A DNA stretch of 64,000 nt from Psococerastis gibbosa (lineage: Eukaryota > Arthropoda > Insecta > Psocodea > Psocidae): the NCBI GenBank assembly GCA_963971405.1, contig OZ020492.1, positions 12,140,151 to 12,204,150 on the forward strand, written 5' to 3'. The translations under genes were made by a program, and so were the position numbers. Positions 45,520 through 57,345 of the stretch are shown in pieces (position 1 is the first letter of the stretch; every line of letters begins with the position of its first letter). The notes under the pieces were generated by a model, which saw only the letters and a program-made list of their open reading frames with translations, searched no databases and was not told where the DNA came from.

Positions 45520-46105
45520 CGATTTCTTCAAAAAATATTTTTTTTTCAAAACCAAAACCTTCTTTCGGAAAGCTACCTATTTGGTCATGTTACTCTATTT
45601 CACACCTAAAACATACCTGAAGCATCGATGCAATGTTTCATAAGAAAAATGATTTTTTAATCATTTTGATTAAATGATTAAATAATCATTTTACATGAAA
45701 ATTGAACCATTTTTTTATTTTTGCCTGAAAACCAAACTATCAAGGGGGAAAAGAGACCTAGTTAATTTTTTTTCACATTGACAATGAGTACAGTTTATGT
45801 GAATTCAAATCAATTGTTTTGGAGTAAATCTGTTTAGAATTTTTTAAGTCTTTGGGGTTAAAACCCCCCAATATTCAGTTAGCCCAAATTAGAAAAAAAA
45901 ACCGTCCCCAGGTATTATTTTTGCAAATCCTACATGCCGAATTTCATTTTTTAAAAAATGTGTCCTCAAATCCATGGATCGACAGACAGACATTTTGTTT
46001 GAAAAAAAAACTATTTTCGGTTCCGGGACCTCAATACTTGTAATTCCGTTGAAATTTCAAAATCGAAAATCGGTACTTATACTAACATAGAAATGGGAAA
46101 GCCAT
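45520..46105 (-). mobile_element. HP element, long copy
   Basis: The AT-rich body (ACACCTAAAACATACCTGAA) leads to GGGGTTAAAACCCCCC, AGACAGACATTTTGTTTG and a degenerate hairpin ending in ATGGGAAAGCC. Confidence 0.75.
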
Positions 46106-46394
46106 ACCAACGTATATAGAGGAAAGCATAAAACTCACTGGAGGTTAAAAGATGTTAAAAGTATGTTAAAAGAAAGAAATTGATGGGTATAACTGTAAAA
46201 GGTCGGTTGGATGATAGCACGTCGTATAATTCTTTTAATACTACCGACACAGTCAAATCGTGACGAGTACGTCGCAGTAATATAGCAAAATGGGAGAAAA
46301 ATAGCGCGTCCAAAGCAAAACGATATAAACATAATTCCTGTGTCTCACCATGACTTCATGATATTCAATATTTACGATGGCTCTAGTTATTTAT

Positions 46395-46985
46395 TGTTTT
46401 CTAATTTATACGTATATGTAACGTATAGGGAAAGCATTGTGTTGACATTTCTGTGGATGTAACGCGTTTTCAGGTCCCAGGAAAGTGGTTTTTACGAAAT
46501 GTCTGTCGGTCTATCTGTTTATTCGTCGATTTGTGGGCAAACTACTCGGCGGATTTTGACTAAAGTTTGCATGTAGATTCATAAAAATTACATTTCAAGA
46601 GAGCTATTTTTTATTTAGTGCTAACTTAATTTTTGAGGGATTCAATCTAAAAGACCTAAAAAAACTCATATAAAAATATTTCTAAAAAACGGCTCCCTCT
46701 TTAAATTCACACATATTGTAGTCGTTATTAATGCCAACAAAACCCAATAGGTTGTATGCCCCTTGACAGTTTGGTTCCGGGGACAAAAAATGAAGAATGA
46801 CTAAAAAATATTTTTCTGTGGTACCTTTCCATATATGTTTTCTTACTTCAAATATGTTTTAGGTGTTAAATAGAGTAACAAAAGCGAACAGGTTGCTATC
46901 CCAAACAAAGATTTGTTTTTGAACAAAAATTTTTTTTGAAGATAAGACAATTCATGACATTGCGTAGCATACCCTGTCACTATCA
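46395..46985 (+). mobile_element. HP element, long copy
   Basis: Begins TTTTCTAATTTATACG and AGGGAAAGC. Then come GGTTTTTACGAAATGTCTGT, GGCAAACTACTCGGCGGATT, GTAGTCGTTATTAATGCCAA and the AGGTGTTAAATAGAGTAACA body. Head-to-head with 45520-46105. Confidence 0.78.
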
Positions 46986-47004
46986 TTGTTTTGTATCGTA
47001 TTAT

Positions 47005-47690
47005 ATTAGTCTGCACTGCTTTGTGATGGTCGAAATTTTCGATTCCGAGATTTCAACGGATTAGCACGTTTTGAGGTTCCAGGAACCAAAAAAGTGGTTT
47101 TTACGAAATGTCTGTCTATTGTCTGTTCATCGATTTCCGGGCAAACTACTCGGTAGATTTTAATGAAATTTGGCTAACAGGTTCAAAAACATTATACCTC
47201 GGGACTTTTTTTTTTATTTTGGGCTAACTCAATCTTGGGGGGTTTTATTTTCCAAAAACTCCAAAAAAACGTCTAAAAGAATTATTTCTCAAAAAAGGCT
47301 CCAACGATTACTTTTAAATTCACATATATTGTAGTCGTTATAATGTTAATAAAATGCGGTGGATCACTTGCCCCTTGATAGTTTGCTTCTGAGGGTAAAC
47401 AAATAAAAATAAGTCAATTTTCATGAAAAATGACTAAAAAATAATTTTTCTGTGGGACCTTTCTATCGATGATTTCTGGTTTGTTTTAGGTGTAACAAGT
47501 GTGTACAAGAGTATCAAAACCGAACAGGTTGCTTCCCCAAAAAAGTATTTGGTTTAGTGCAAAAAATTATCTTTTGAAGAAATTATATAAAATTCACGTC
47601 CCAATACATTGCGTGCCGTGCTCATTATCTCATTATCTCTAACTACTAATTATTGATAAATTGGAAAGCACGTTCGAGTAAACTCGGACC
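47005..47690 (+). mobile_element. HP element, most complete plus copy
   Basis: From CTTTGTGATGGTCGAAATTT to the far-end block ATTGGAAAGCACGTTCGAGT and AAACTCGGACCGGTTCTT, which also bounds the 7524 copy. In tandem with 46395-46985. Confidence 0.8.
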
Positions 47691-48241
47691 GGTTCTTAGA
47701 TATAGACACGTTTGTAACCAACGATTCGTTATATTTATTCCTATCCTATCAGAAAATAGTGTGTAAATTGGACCACCCGGCTTATACCGTAGTCTCCTTT
47801 TAAAACGGGAACTTATAGCGTCTTTGCTGATAAGTAGGCTGCTGGAAAGATCCTACATATGATATAGGCACCAGCGGCAGGGGCATTTCTAAGACATCAT
47901 GCAGTCAGCATCAACTGAGCTGGAAACCACGTATACGTCACACATAAGAAGTAAGCTTTAAAGTTGCTGCAACTTTGTTCCTCTACGTTTGGCGCACAGT
48001 AACTTTCTGATCGATGCAGGTTCATTTCTCGTATTGGTAGCATACAATATACCAATTAGTAGCAATATTTTAAAATTGGGCTTACTTTTCATGTCAAATA
48101 TTTAAAATTAGATGCAAAAGAGTGGTAAATTTTGGATCGTAACTTAGCAAAAAACGACCAAAGTCCGTTGGTCAACCTTTCTTTTACTTTGTTATTTGAT
48201 CACGATTTTGACGATTTTACTTTATACTTTCTTGTTGGTTA
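47691..48241. other. No gene recognised
   Basis: Unassigned. Confidence 0.4.
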
Positions 48242-48249
48242 CTTGTTGT

Positions 48250-48419
48250 CATGGCTGTGCCCAAGGGGGGTGGTCCATGGGGTCCGGACCCCGAAATAAA
48301 TTTTTGTACGTAAGCCTATATATGGTTTGAAGAATTTATCCATTAATTCATTAATAAATTACGTTAAAAAACATTTTTGGACCCCCCCCCCCCGAAATCA
48401 AAACCTGGGCATGGCCTTG
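48250..48419 (+). mobile_element. hAT MITE with G-runs, perfect 8-bp target duplication
   Basis: Ends are CATGGCTGTGCCCAAGG and CTGGGCATGGCCTTG. CTTGTTGT is repeated at 48242-48249 and 48420-48427. The 5965 half element belongs to the same subfamily. Confidence 0.88.
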
Positions 48420-48744
48420 CTTGTTGTTCTTGCTGATTACTTGATTGTACAATTTAACAGAAGTAAATTTTACATTTTTTTTATTATTATTATTTAAAAG
48501 CAAAAAATAGCCAAATCATAATTTCAACTTTCATCCCCATCAAAAATATTTCTATGATGTAATGAATTAACTCTTAACTTTTATCACAAAGATTGTATTA
48601 GGATTAAATCTAAATAAGCCAAATGAAAAATAAAGGTACAGGAAATTGATAATCTTGAAATTGCAAAAATTTTGGCTTAAGGTTTCTCAAAAGTTTTAAA
48701 ATGGCCGATTTGCACAATTTTTTTCTTTGTATTTATATATATAT

Positions 48745-48919
48745 ATATTTATTTTTTATAACAGGTTAATCGCTTACAAATAATTTAATGAATGTATCCG
48801 ATTAACCTCTTCAATCCCCTCACTAAGTAACCTAATTGGTACTTGTGTCGAGTTACGACACTTCTCCGATCGCCAGGTGTGTAGAGACTCGCACAAGCAC
48901 GCTACCACCTTGCCACCGA
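48745..48919 (-). mobile_element. SINE-D copy
   Basis: GGTTAATCGCTTACAAATAA, AATGTATCCGATTAACCTCT, GAGTTACGACACTTCTCCGA and GCTACCACCTTGCCACCGA. Confidence 0.8.
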
Positions 48920-49514
48920 AGTCGTTTACTCATTATTTTTTGTTAAATTTTTATGCCATTCTATTAATTTTGTCGAATTAAGTCAACAATTATTTGTTTA
49001 ACAAATACTTTGAAATGTCTGCATTAAGTTACATAAAATTCCTGAAATAGAAAGTTTTCCTAAGATAATACAACAAAATCGGAAAGCTGATAATAATAAA
49101 TCATAAACTGTAGCTGTAGCATTAAAAGGGCACCGGGTCGATGTCAATTTCTCAAAACGGTAAGCAGGCACGTAGAGGAGGCGGGGAGGGATTTTAGGGG
49201 ATCAAAATTTCTGGAAATTTCAAAATGTCAACTGAAAGAATAACACATTCTCTGTCAATGTGGAATTGCGGCAGGGAGGGGGAGCAGCGTTTAGCAGTTG
49301 AGAATGCTGGGATACAAGGGCACGAACCGAGAAGCAGGGGGAGGGGGGGTAAGGGCGTAATTTCGAGTTTTTGAATTGCTGCGTTGAATGAATGGTTGGC
49401 TAACCCCGGTTAGGCACTTTCTGTTTTTTCTTCTTGTCACCATAGAAGTGATTAAAAAGTTTACCTAAGAGCCAATCCGACTATTTCTGATAAGTAATCC
49501 CCCTGGCTGCAAAC
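48920..49514. other. No gene recognised
   Basis: Unassigned, with purine-rich GGGAGGGG tracts near 49180-49350. Confidence 0.4.
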
Positions 49515-49880
49515 TGCGAGAATTGGAAAGAAAGATAATGAGAAGGATTTATGCGAAGACGGAGAGTGGCGTATAAGAAACAATGCCGAAATCGACGCAA
49601 TACTCAACGGAGAAGACATATTCCGGTTTATAGGAGCGCAACGCCTAAGATGGCTGGGACACGCCGTAAGAATGTCAGATGACCGCAAGGCGAACCAGAT
49701 GCACAAAGCATGTACTGTATGACGGGAAGACGACTGGCCGGACGTCCTCGAAAAAGCTGGAACGATGAGTTGGAAACTGACCTTCGGGAGTTGGGAGCTC
49801 TTAGATCGTGGAGTGTTGTACAAAACTGAGATAACTGGAGGAGTGTTGTCGAGCAGGTCAAAGGTCATCAAGGCCTGTAG
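49515..49880 (+). pseudogene. RTE-like reverse transcriptase C-terminus
   Basis: Three successive frames carry the family's order of motifs. LRELERKIMRRIYAKTESGV (49515-49575) stops at a TAA. After a shift come EWRIRNNAEIDAILNGEDI and RLRWLGHAVRM (49555-49720). After another shift comes GRRLAGRPRKSWNDELETDL (49720-49800), then DNWRSVVEQVKG and a TAG followed by ACGAAGAAGAAG. RLRWxGH-RM and GRPxxxW are hallmarks of the post-RT region of RTE/CR1-class ORF2. At least two frameshifts and two stops. It is a 5'-truncated fossil with a GAA tail. Confidence 0.82.
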
Positions 49881-50383
49881 ACGAAGAAGAAGCTGATCTT
49901 GCCGGTGGTCCGCCTGGGCTAAGAGCTACACCTACTTTTTAACAATTTCAATTTTCACACTAAATATCGATCATGAGTAGTATAAGAAGTGGAAAAAATG
50001 ATTTTCTATATTTTAATACATAACCCGTAGATGACTCTAATGCCCTTTCGCCACAGTTCTTTAATGAATGAAATTAATGAAAAACGTCTTTATATTAGGC
50101 GAGCTTTAGCCCCAAAGGGCTACTCTACCAGCTCACCTTGTTCTTGAAGGGGTAACTAAAATGCAAGGTTAGGTTAGGTACACCTCTTCAAAAATGGCCA
50201 CTCACTTTGTATTAAAATGTAGACAAGCATTTCTTCTCCTAGTATTCTGCTACCCATTTATTGCTCTATGATCGGTATTTTACGAGAAATTTGTAGTACC
50301 TACTATGGAAGTCTAGTGGGGTGCCCTATTGTCTCTTAATGGGTTTATAGATAACTATAGCTAACACTATATAATTAAAAAGA
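49881..50383. other. No gene; retroelement-like 3' end
   Basis: 50065-50160 (AATGAATGAAATTAATGAAA, ACGTCTTTATATTAGGCGAG) looks like the reverse of a LINE or SINE 3' end. No second copy here. Confidence 0.35.
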
Positions 50384-50578
50384 CTTTCACGGCCGGGAGT
50401 TACTTGATGAAGCAGTAGAATCCGGGATGATAGGTCATGTTGCTAAGTCTCCGAGACACAATCTTAGAAGTTTCGCAGTGCCACTGAAGATGTCGACCGC
50501 AGATGTTGACAAAACATTTCGAAGTACGCTTTCAGAACGACCTCGGTCTCAATTCCCGGATTCTACTGCTTCATCAAA
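50384..50578. mobile_element. Inverted-repeat element, relative of the 54805 palindrome
   Basis: GAAGCAGTAGAATCCGGGAT at the left returns as ATTCCCGGATTCTACTGCTTC at the right. It contains GATGTCGACCGCAGATGTTG. ACTTTCACGGCCGGGAG lies just outside the left arm. Confidence 0.65.
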
Positions 50579-51729
50579 TAAAGTTAACACATCATATTAA
50601 ATAAAGAAGTTGCTGAGTTTGAGACATTTTGCATAATTACGAAAGCGTTATCGCTCATTCGCGTAAATCCGCGGATAACGCGATTCCTCTCACCATGATC
50701 ACAAAAAATTTTGGTTATTGAATATTTTCCAACTAATATTGTAAAAATGAAAATGTTTTCAACTTTTAGATGGTTTTCGACCCGGTAAGTTCAATTTTTA
50801 TGAAAAAACCAGGTCCTAGGAAGTGGATCATTTTCATGGTCCTTGCAAGGGTGGGAACAAATATTATCCCTGCGGTTATGCTTCCATAGATTTTTAAAAA
50901 CATTTTCTTTAAAATCTACCTAATGGTCCATATTTTAATGTTTTATAGTCAAACAAAAATTAGTCTGTCGCATTTTAAGAAAAAAAAATGTTTTGTAAAA
51001 TAAGTGATACAAAAATTCAAGTGTCCGAACTTGAGATGGTTAGGGTAGTGAATATATATATATATATATTCTCCTGAAAAGGTGGTACTCAAACAAGTTT
51101 AAAATGTTCAAAATCTCTGATAAAAGTGTGAGGTTGAAGAGCTCGGATAATTTTATACCACTTAAAGTTTTATGAAGCACTCTCCTCGATCATGAAAATC
51201 TCAAGTCTGTATAATTTATAATTTATACTGTGGAACTTATCATTTGAGTGGGGACTCCATTACTGTACCCCCCCCCCTCCTCCTTTTCCTGGTACTGCAA
51301 TATAATTAACAATTTTCCTTAAGAGCACCCTTCCCCGAAATGTTAATTATTAAAAGTTGATTCTGAGATGAATGCTACGTTAGTAATGCAAGCAGTTATA
51401 AATTTTTATTAAGACTATTGTGTAAGCGTAGACTAAACATTTTTTCTACACTTTCCAAAGTCTTATGTGCGAGTAAAAAAAAAGCAAAAATACTATAATT
51501 ACTTATAAATTATTTGGTTTAATATCAACTTTTAAAGAAAATAAATTTCATATCGGGCGGTGATGGTATGGGAGGGTTGTGCTTATGCAATTATTTCATT
51601 GTAAACAGTCAATAAATGAGCTTGTAAAACCGTTTAAAACAAATAAACGTTTAAAAAAAAAATTAACTCCGCGCTTCCGGTATGTTCCCAAAAGAGGGAA
51701 CACAGCCAACACTTATCGTTGTACTAGTT
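50579..51729. other. No gene recognised
   Basis: AT-rich, with a perfect AT microsatellite (GAATATATATATATATATATTC) at 51050-51071 and a C-run at 51268. Confidence 0.45.
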
Positions 51730-51810
51730 GAAATGAAATGAAAAACTACTTTATTGCAAATAAAACAAAAGGCGAACCATAAGACTATAAAGCCTTGTTT
51801 TCATGCTAGT
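51730..51810 (-). mobile_element. CR1/Jockey-like element 3' end
   Basis: GAAATGAAATGAAAAACTAC, TTTATTGCAAATAAAAC, AGGCGAACCATAAGACTATA. Reverse of 52790-52880 and related to the tail at 61195. Confidence 0.65.
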
Positions 51811-52789
51811 TGAATTAAATTTTTACTGTAGGCTTGCATAATAAATGAAATAAATAAATAAATTTTTAAAAAAAATTACAAAAAAAATCATACATCTTTG
51901 ATTTTTAACACCCCGAATCAAGAATTTTTATTATCTATTTGTGTGTGGAACTTCTGCAAACCATTCAAGTGAGAGATGGTGGATAATTTTGAGAAGTTGG
52001 TAACAGTAAACAACTTCACAATTAATTATGAATCAAAAAAGCTCCTAGCATCGGTGTTCGCTGTTTACTGTCTAAGGAACTTGTGCTTATTTAAATTATA
52101 AACCGTCGTGTTGACCTTGAAAAGTAATTTATACAACTATTATTATGGATGAATGATTTTATCTAGGAAAGATGCAACGTGACACATAAATTTCAATGGC
52201 GGCCTGTCTAGTTTATTTTATTGATAAAAAAAATGAGTTTATTTAAATATTGGTATTAAAGGGGTATTCATGATGTGTGTTATTTATTTATTTGTTAATA
52301 TAAATTTCGAATTAAATTATATATTTAATCCACTCAATAGCAGGCCGACCGACCGCCCGACCACCGAGATTGTTGGCAGTTGTGTGAGGCGGTTTGTTGG
52401 TGGCGACGCTATGGTGAGGAAACCTGGACCATAGCGATTCAAAAATAAAACTTGGTTTATCTGCGTGATCTAAGAGAGGTGTTACTTATGAATTCTAAAA
52501 AAAAACATAAGAGGATGCTGGCCGTTGACTTTAGCCACCCCTGGACCACCACAAAATAGGTTGGTTTTAATTTTTTATTTAATTGAATAGAGACTAACGA
52601 TTTCGTCTATTCAATGAGCCGAGGGCTCTTTCTGGCACAGTACTAGGTATACAACAGAGACTCTCTCCGGGATCCCCCCCCCCCCAAGTAGATATTTCAT
52701 CCTTCTTCTTCTTTTTTTCACTCTTCCTCTCTTTTTCTTTTCTTCTCGATTTAATTTCAACCATTTATTAATAATAATATGCTTTAGTT
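51811..52789. other. No gene recognised
   Basis: AT-rich. A pyrimidine tract of CTT/TTC repeats lies at 52700-52745. Confidence 0.4.
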
Positions 52790-52882
52790 TTTAAGGTTAG
52801 CATGAAAACAAGACTTTAATGTCTTATTGTTCGCCTTTTCTTCATTTGCAATAAAGTCGTTTTCATTTCATTTCATTTCATT
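52790..52882 (+). mobile_element. CR1/Jockey-like element 3' end with (CATTT)n tail
   Basis: GTTAGCATGAAAACAAGACT, TTCGCCTTTTCTTCATTTGC, AATAAAGTCGTTTTCATTTC, then CATTT repeats directly abutting an HP copy. Confidence 0.7.
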
Positions 52883-52884
52883 TT

Positions 52885-53540
52885 TGCTTTCCAATTTATA
52901 CGTAGTATAAGGAAAGCTTTGTGATGTGATTCCGAGATTTCAACGGATTTACACTTTTTGAGGTCCCAGGAACCCAAAAAAGTGTTTTTTACGAAATGTC
53001 TGTCTGTCCCTCTGTCTGTCTGTCTGTCTGCCTGTTCGTCCATTTCCAGGCACACTACTCGGCCGATTTTGATGAAATTTTGCATGTAGGTTCACAAAAA
53101 TCATACCTCGAGATGATTTTTTTTATTTTGGGCCAACTCAATTTGGGGGGTTTTTATTTTCAAAAAACTAAAAAAAAACGTCTAAAAACATTATTTCTCA
53201 AAAACGGCTCCAACGATTTCTTTTAAATTCACATATATTGTAGTCGTTATTAATGTGAACAAAATGCGGGGGGTCGCTTGCTCCTTGATAATTTGCTTCT
53301 GGGGGTAAAAAAATAAAAATAACACAATTTTAATGAAAAATGCCTAAAAATTAATTTTTCTGCGGAACCTTTCTATCGATGATTTCTACCTTCAGGTATG
53401 TTTTAGGTGTTCAATAGGGTAACAAAAACGGACAGGTTGCATTCCCAAAAAAATATTTTCTTCTGTGCAATAAAATATTTTTTGAGAAATTATGGAAAAT
53501 TCACGCTCCAATACATTACGTGCCATGTGTCATTGTTACT
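52885..53540 (+). mobile_element. HP element, long plus copy with expanded (TGTC)n
   Basis: The perfect left hairpin GCTTTCCAATTTATACGTAG...AAGGAAAGC spans 52887-52918. The GTCTGTCTG tract is expanded (52997-53036). The body continues through GGCTCCAACGATTTCTTTTA and TAGGTGTTCAATAGGGTAAC to ~53540. Confidence 0.85.
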
Positions 53541-54804
53541 GCTGTTACAATGTATTGGTCTGTTCTTTCCAGAATATGCCATTAATTTAAGTTTAGGTGC
53601 CGGTTTTACGTGAAACTGATAGGTGGCAGAAATGTTTGCCGAATTATCGAATTCATGGAAAAATTATAATAACAAAAATTTAAATGAAATTAGTCCTCCA
53701 TCAATTAAACGGACGGAATTTTTATAACTTAAGTACATATTATTAACTTAAATAAATATATAAACCACCCTACTTCGAGGAAATCCAGGGGTGGCTAAGA
53801 TCTGTGAATTCTTGAAGAATAGATAAATGAGTAATGTTAAATACCTATAATTTAAAAATATCTATTTATTAACACTGGTAAAGTGACTATTACAACAAGC
53901 CACAGCCACCGCCGTAAACACAAAAACTAGAAAAATAAAGCTAGAGGAAACTGTGTAAAATCTGAAGAAAACAATTATAACTACCTGATAGGCAAAAAAA
54001 AAAATCGTCCGAACATGCCCATTTGGGATTATTATAATGAAGAGGTTTATTCAATTGTTTTAAACAAATTAGTGCAAAATGAGTGGGAAATTCAAATTGA
54101 TAAATTATAATTTTTGGTGAGTTTTAAAATTTTTCTCCCTTAGTTCTAGACGCATTAATTGAAATTCTTATTATATTTCAAAATTGTACCTTTCAATGTT
54201 TCTTAGTAGTTTTTCCTTCAATTATTAAACAATGCAACCTCTTGTATTCTGATAATGTATTAATTTGAATTCCCCGCGTATATTTTAACACCGCCACGTG
54301 AATTACTCCAGTATTAAAAAATAAACCCCGGTATTATAATAATCCCATATCGCCATGATCGGACTGCAGGAGGAGATGAGTTTCATTGCTTCCCTCGCTT
54401 TTGTATATTTGTCATAATAAGGCAATAAACAAAATAAAAGTAGAGTATTATGGAAAATATAGAAGCGCTTCATTCAATGGCAAATATGCATTCAATAAAG
54501 AAGTTGAGCTGTAGCCTTTAAGAGGATTGTCATTATTTAGTATACAGCTTTATGTTGCAGATGCTACGTTATTAGAAAGGAACGTTGTTGACAAGCAAAT
54601 CCTTACCTAGGCAATGACATTTTGAAAACTTTGTAATGTGATCCTTTTGTTCAATAAGTCTGCAAAAACCTTTGAAGTTTTGTAATTTTCACCTTTCTTA
54701 CAATCCTTCTCTTGTTTCATAATACTGTATACATTTTATTTCTCCATCATCGGTCTTTCTCTATCTTGTTAGTACTGTTTTCATGGTGTCAACAGATTTT
54801 AATA
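53541..54804. other. No gene recognised
   Basis: AT-rich unassigned DNA. Confidence 0.4.
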
Positions 54805-55004
54805 TGAAGAAACAGTAGAATCCGGGCTGATGGGCCGTGGTCGAAATGAAGGCGAACTTCCAAACGTTTCGTCAACATCTCCGGTCGACATTAGAAGTCT
54901 ACGCAGTTCCCCTGCAGATGTCGACCGCAGATGTTGACGAAACGTTTGGAAGCTCGCTTTCATTTCGACCACGGCCCATCAGCCCGGATTCTACTGGTTC
55001 TTCA
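54805..55004. mobile_element. Near-perfect 200-bp palindrome (foldback element)
   Basis: AGTAGAATCCGGGCTGATGG, CCGTGGTCGAAATGAAGGCG, CCAAACGTTTCGTCAACATC and CGGTCGACAT return inverted after a ~25-base loop centred near 54905. CTCCGGCCGTGAAAGC just to the right matches the sequence outside the 50384 element. Confidence 0.9.
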
Positions 55005-55510
55005 TTCGACTCCGGCCGTGAAAGCATTTGCTGTTATATTAGACGTATTTACGTGTAAGTTTAACTACACCTACAGCTGACCCAGACAGCCGGCATACCA
55101 AACCACAATCATTTACCTAGCCTTCACCGCCAGACTTTCTGCTACGTCACAAGGTCATCCACAAGGTACCTACAGTCGGCCATTCACCTTAAGTTATACA
55201 AGCCCCAATAAATTTAAGTGAAACAGGCCCCATTATTATTATTTTTAATATCATGCACAATTTCTATCTTTCGCGCGATTTTTGCTTGGCACGGGTTCAT
55301 CTTTGGAACTTACATAGCGCCCTCGTCTTAGAACTTGCTAAGTTATGATGGAGGGGACCTCCTGATTATCGAGGATTCCGAACAACTCGGCTTCAATCTC
55401 TCGCATTAATAACTATTTACAGTTAGACAGAGGTGCCGGTAACCCTAGACATCTTTTACCAAAGACCAGAACGTTATCCACTACACCACGGCTTTAAATA
55501 TTGTCTATCT
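55005..55510. other. No gene; trace of repeat C
   Basis: 55353-55385 (GACCTCCTGATTATCGAGGA) is a short relic of repeat C in reverse. Confidence 0.4.
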
Positions 55511-55694
55511 TTGTTCTGTTACTAAGCCAACCTAGCGGAGTTAGGGCTATAAAGCCCTCTCTTACACTCAACTAGGACCGCCTACTTAACATGCCCTGCC
55601 CTCCGAAGCATGACCAGAAAATGTAGCAAGTGTGGGACTCGAACCAACAACCTTTCGGGTGAAAGTCGGAGTCTGTACCACTAATCTACATGTC
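55511..55694 (-). mobile_element. SINE-A copy
   Basis: Reverse copy with a small deletion of GGGCC-C and a duplicated GCCCT (CATGCCCTGCCCTCCGAAGC). Confidence 0.83.
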
Positions 55695-55837
55695 CTGGCT
55701 TTCACTGCAGCAACTCAATAACCGCCACCCATAATTACCAAATCTCAAGAGACTATAGCAAGTGCGACAAGTCTGACAGGTTAGTGGCAATAATAACCAG
55801 GTACACAGTTTTTGAGATTATTTATTTATTTATTTTT

Positions 55838-56015
55838 TTTATTTAAAAAATAGGTTAATTGCATACAAACAATTCAATTAATGTATCCGATTGACCTCTT
55901 CAGTCGCCTCACTAAGTTACCTAATAGGTACTTGTGTCAAGTTACGACACGTCTCCGATCGCATGGCGTGTAGAGACTCGCACTAGTACAAGCACGCTAC
56001 CACCTGGCCATCGAT
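55838..56015 (-). mobile_element. SINE-D copy
   Basis: AATAGGTTAATTGCATACAA, AATGTATCCGATTGACCTCT, GATCGCATGGCGTGTAGAGA, CTACCACCTGGCCATCG. Confidence 0.82.
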
Positions 56016-56476
56016 TATATTATAATATTATATTATATTCATACCAACAGCAATTACAATTTAGTTCTATAGTAGTACAAATAGGCAATGGCCCGTGTGC
56101 GGTTTGACGTGTTGGTTACCTATCTAAACAAATAAAAACATATAAAATGCGTCCAGTATCAAATGTTAAAATGCTAAATATAAAAACAAAAACACAATGT
56201 AGACAAGGACTTTTATATCGGAGGGGGGGGGGGGGATCGTAGGGGGAATTAAAACTTATAAGAGATTGGTCGTACTGTAGGTTCCTGGAACTCAAGTACC
56301 GATATAAAGCGCCGGGCTTCCAGAAACTATGGCCTTATTCCCGATTAATAAAATTAATTATATTGTGTTTGCAAGTATGCAAGTATGCAAGTTGCGATGT
56401 TACTGGAAGGAATAGACAGACAGGGGGGGGGGACTGGGAAAGGCCTTACAGGTATAAAAAATCAAATGTCATATGA
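56016..56476. other. No gene recognised
   Basis: Unassigned. G-runs at 56222 and 56425 suggest fragments of G-run MITEs without detectable ends. Confidence 0.4.
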
Positions 56477-56998
56477 CCTATCGATCGTAGAGCAGTCCTA
56501 AATATCGCATCCCTAAGAAACACGGGTCAAGCGAGAATGGGTTCTGCCCAAAAACCAATTGGCCCAGAACCAATAGTACCGATACCAACGTGCGCTATCA
56601 AGAGTGTGCTTAAGAGGAAGACACACGAGAGGTTTGTCACTGAATGGAAGGCAGCTTCACTACGGCAATCAAAAGTTTTTATTCGGGAGCCCAACGAACA
56701 ATGGACAGGGAAACTAATGGGCCTCCGAAGGAACTGCTTGAGAATTGTTGTAGCAGCACTCACAGGACACGGCCCATTCCGCAAACACCTGCAGCAAATA
56801 AAGGCCATCCCTCCTGGCGACATCAGTTGTCGACACTGCGGTGAGGAGGAGGAAACGGCAAAACACCTCCTGTGCGACTGTCCAGCGATGTGGCGTTCAC
56901 GAAAAGACTACTTTGGGGCTGCTTTCATCTCCCCGGAAGACGTCATGAGCCATCCTACCAGATCGGCGGGCTTCATAAGAACAATGCAACTATTTTAG
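56477..56998 (+). pseudogene. C-terminal end of an RNase H-bearing non-LTR retrotransposon ORF2
   Basis: The frame is open from just after a TGA near 56475 to the TAG at 56996. The C-terminal half reads LTGHGPFRKHL, then C-x2-C-x4-ET-x2-H-x4-C-x-CP (SCRHCGEEEETAKHLLCDCP), followed by a short tail. LTGHG-F-HL preceding a CCHC-like zinc motif is the standard ending of RNase H-containing ORF2 in the I/Jockey/LOA group. The N-terminal 100 codons correspond to the end of RNase H. The long open frame suggests a fairly young truncated copy. The Met at 56537 is internal. Confidence 0.78.
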
Positions 56999-57126
56999 TG
57001 CAGAAGTGATACAGGGTGTTCAAAGGGTTTTCCCGAGCCTACGTCTCTGGCCGCTTGCGGCACCTGTTTGACTCATAGACATAATAATAACACGGGTCAA
57101 TTTCATGTTGACATACTGTATGACAA

Positions 57127-57345
57127 GACATGTAGCGTAGTGGTACGGACTCTGACTTTCACCCGAAAGGTTGTTGGTTCGAGTCCCACACTGGCTACAT
57201 TTTCTGGCCATGCTTCAAAGGACATGTAAAGCAGGCGGTCCCGGGCCTTCCTAGGTGAGTGTAAGAGAGGGTTTTATAGCCCTAACTCCGCTAAGTTGGC
57301 TTAGTAATTGAAACAATAAAAAGTCCTTATTTTTTTATTTTGTTT
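57127..57345 (+). mobile_element. SINE-A copy
   Basis: Complete, with a T-rich tail (TTTTTTATTTTGTTTTATTT). Confidence 0.86.

Noticed and set aside
49461-49871. 136-codon minus-strand frame
   Set aside because: The plus strand carries ordered RTE reverse-transcriptase motifs; the minus frame is their shadow.
52996-53226. 76-codon frame starting in MSVCPSVCLSVCL
   Set aside because: It is a translation of the TGTC tract and adjacent HP element; the same pseudo-peptide recurs at 63692.
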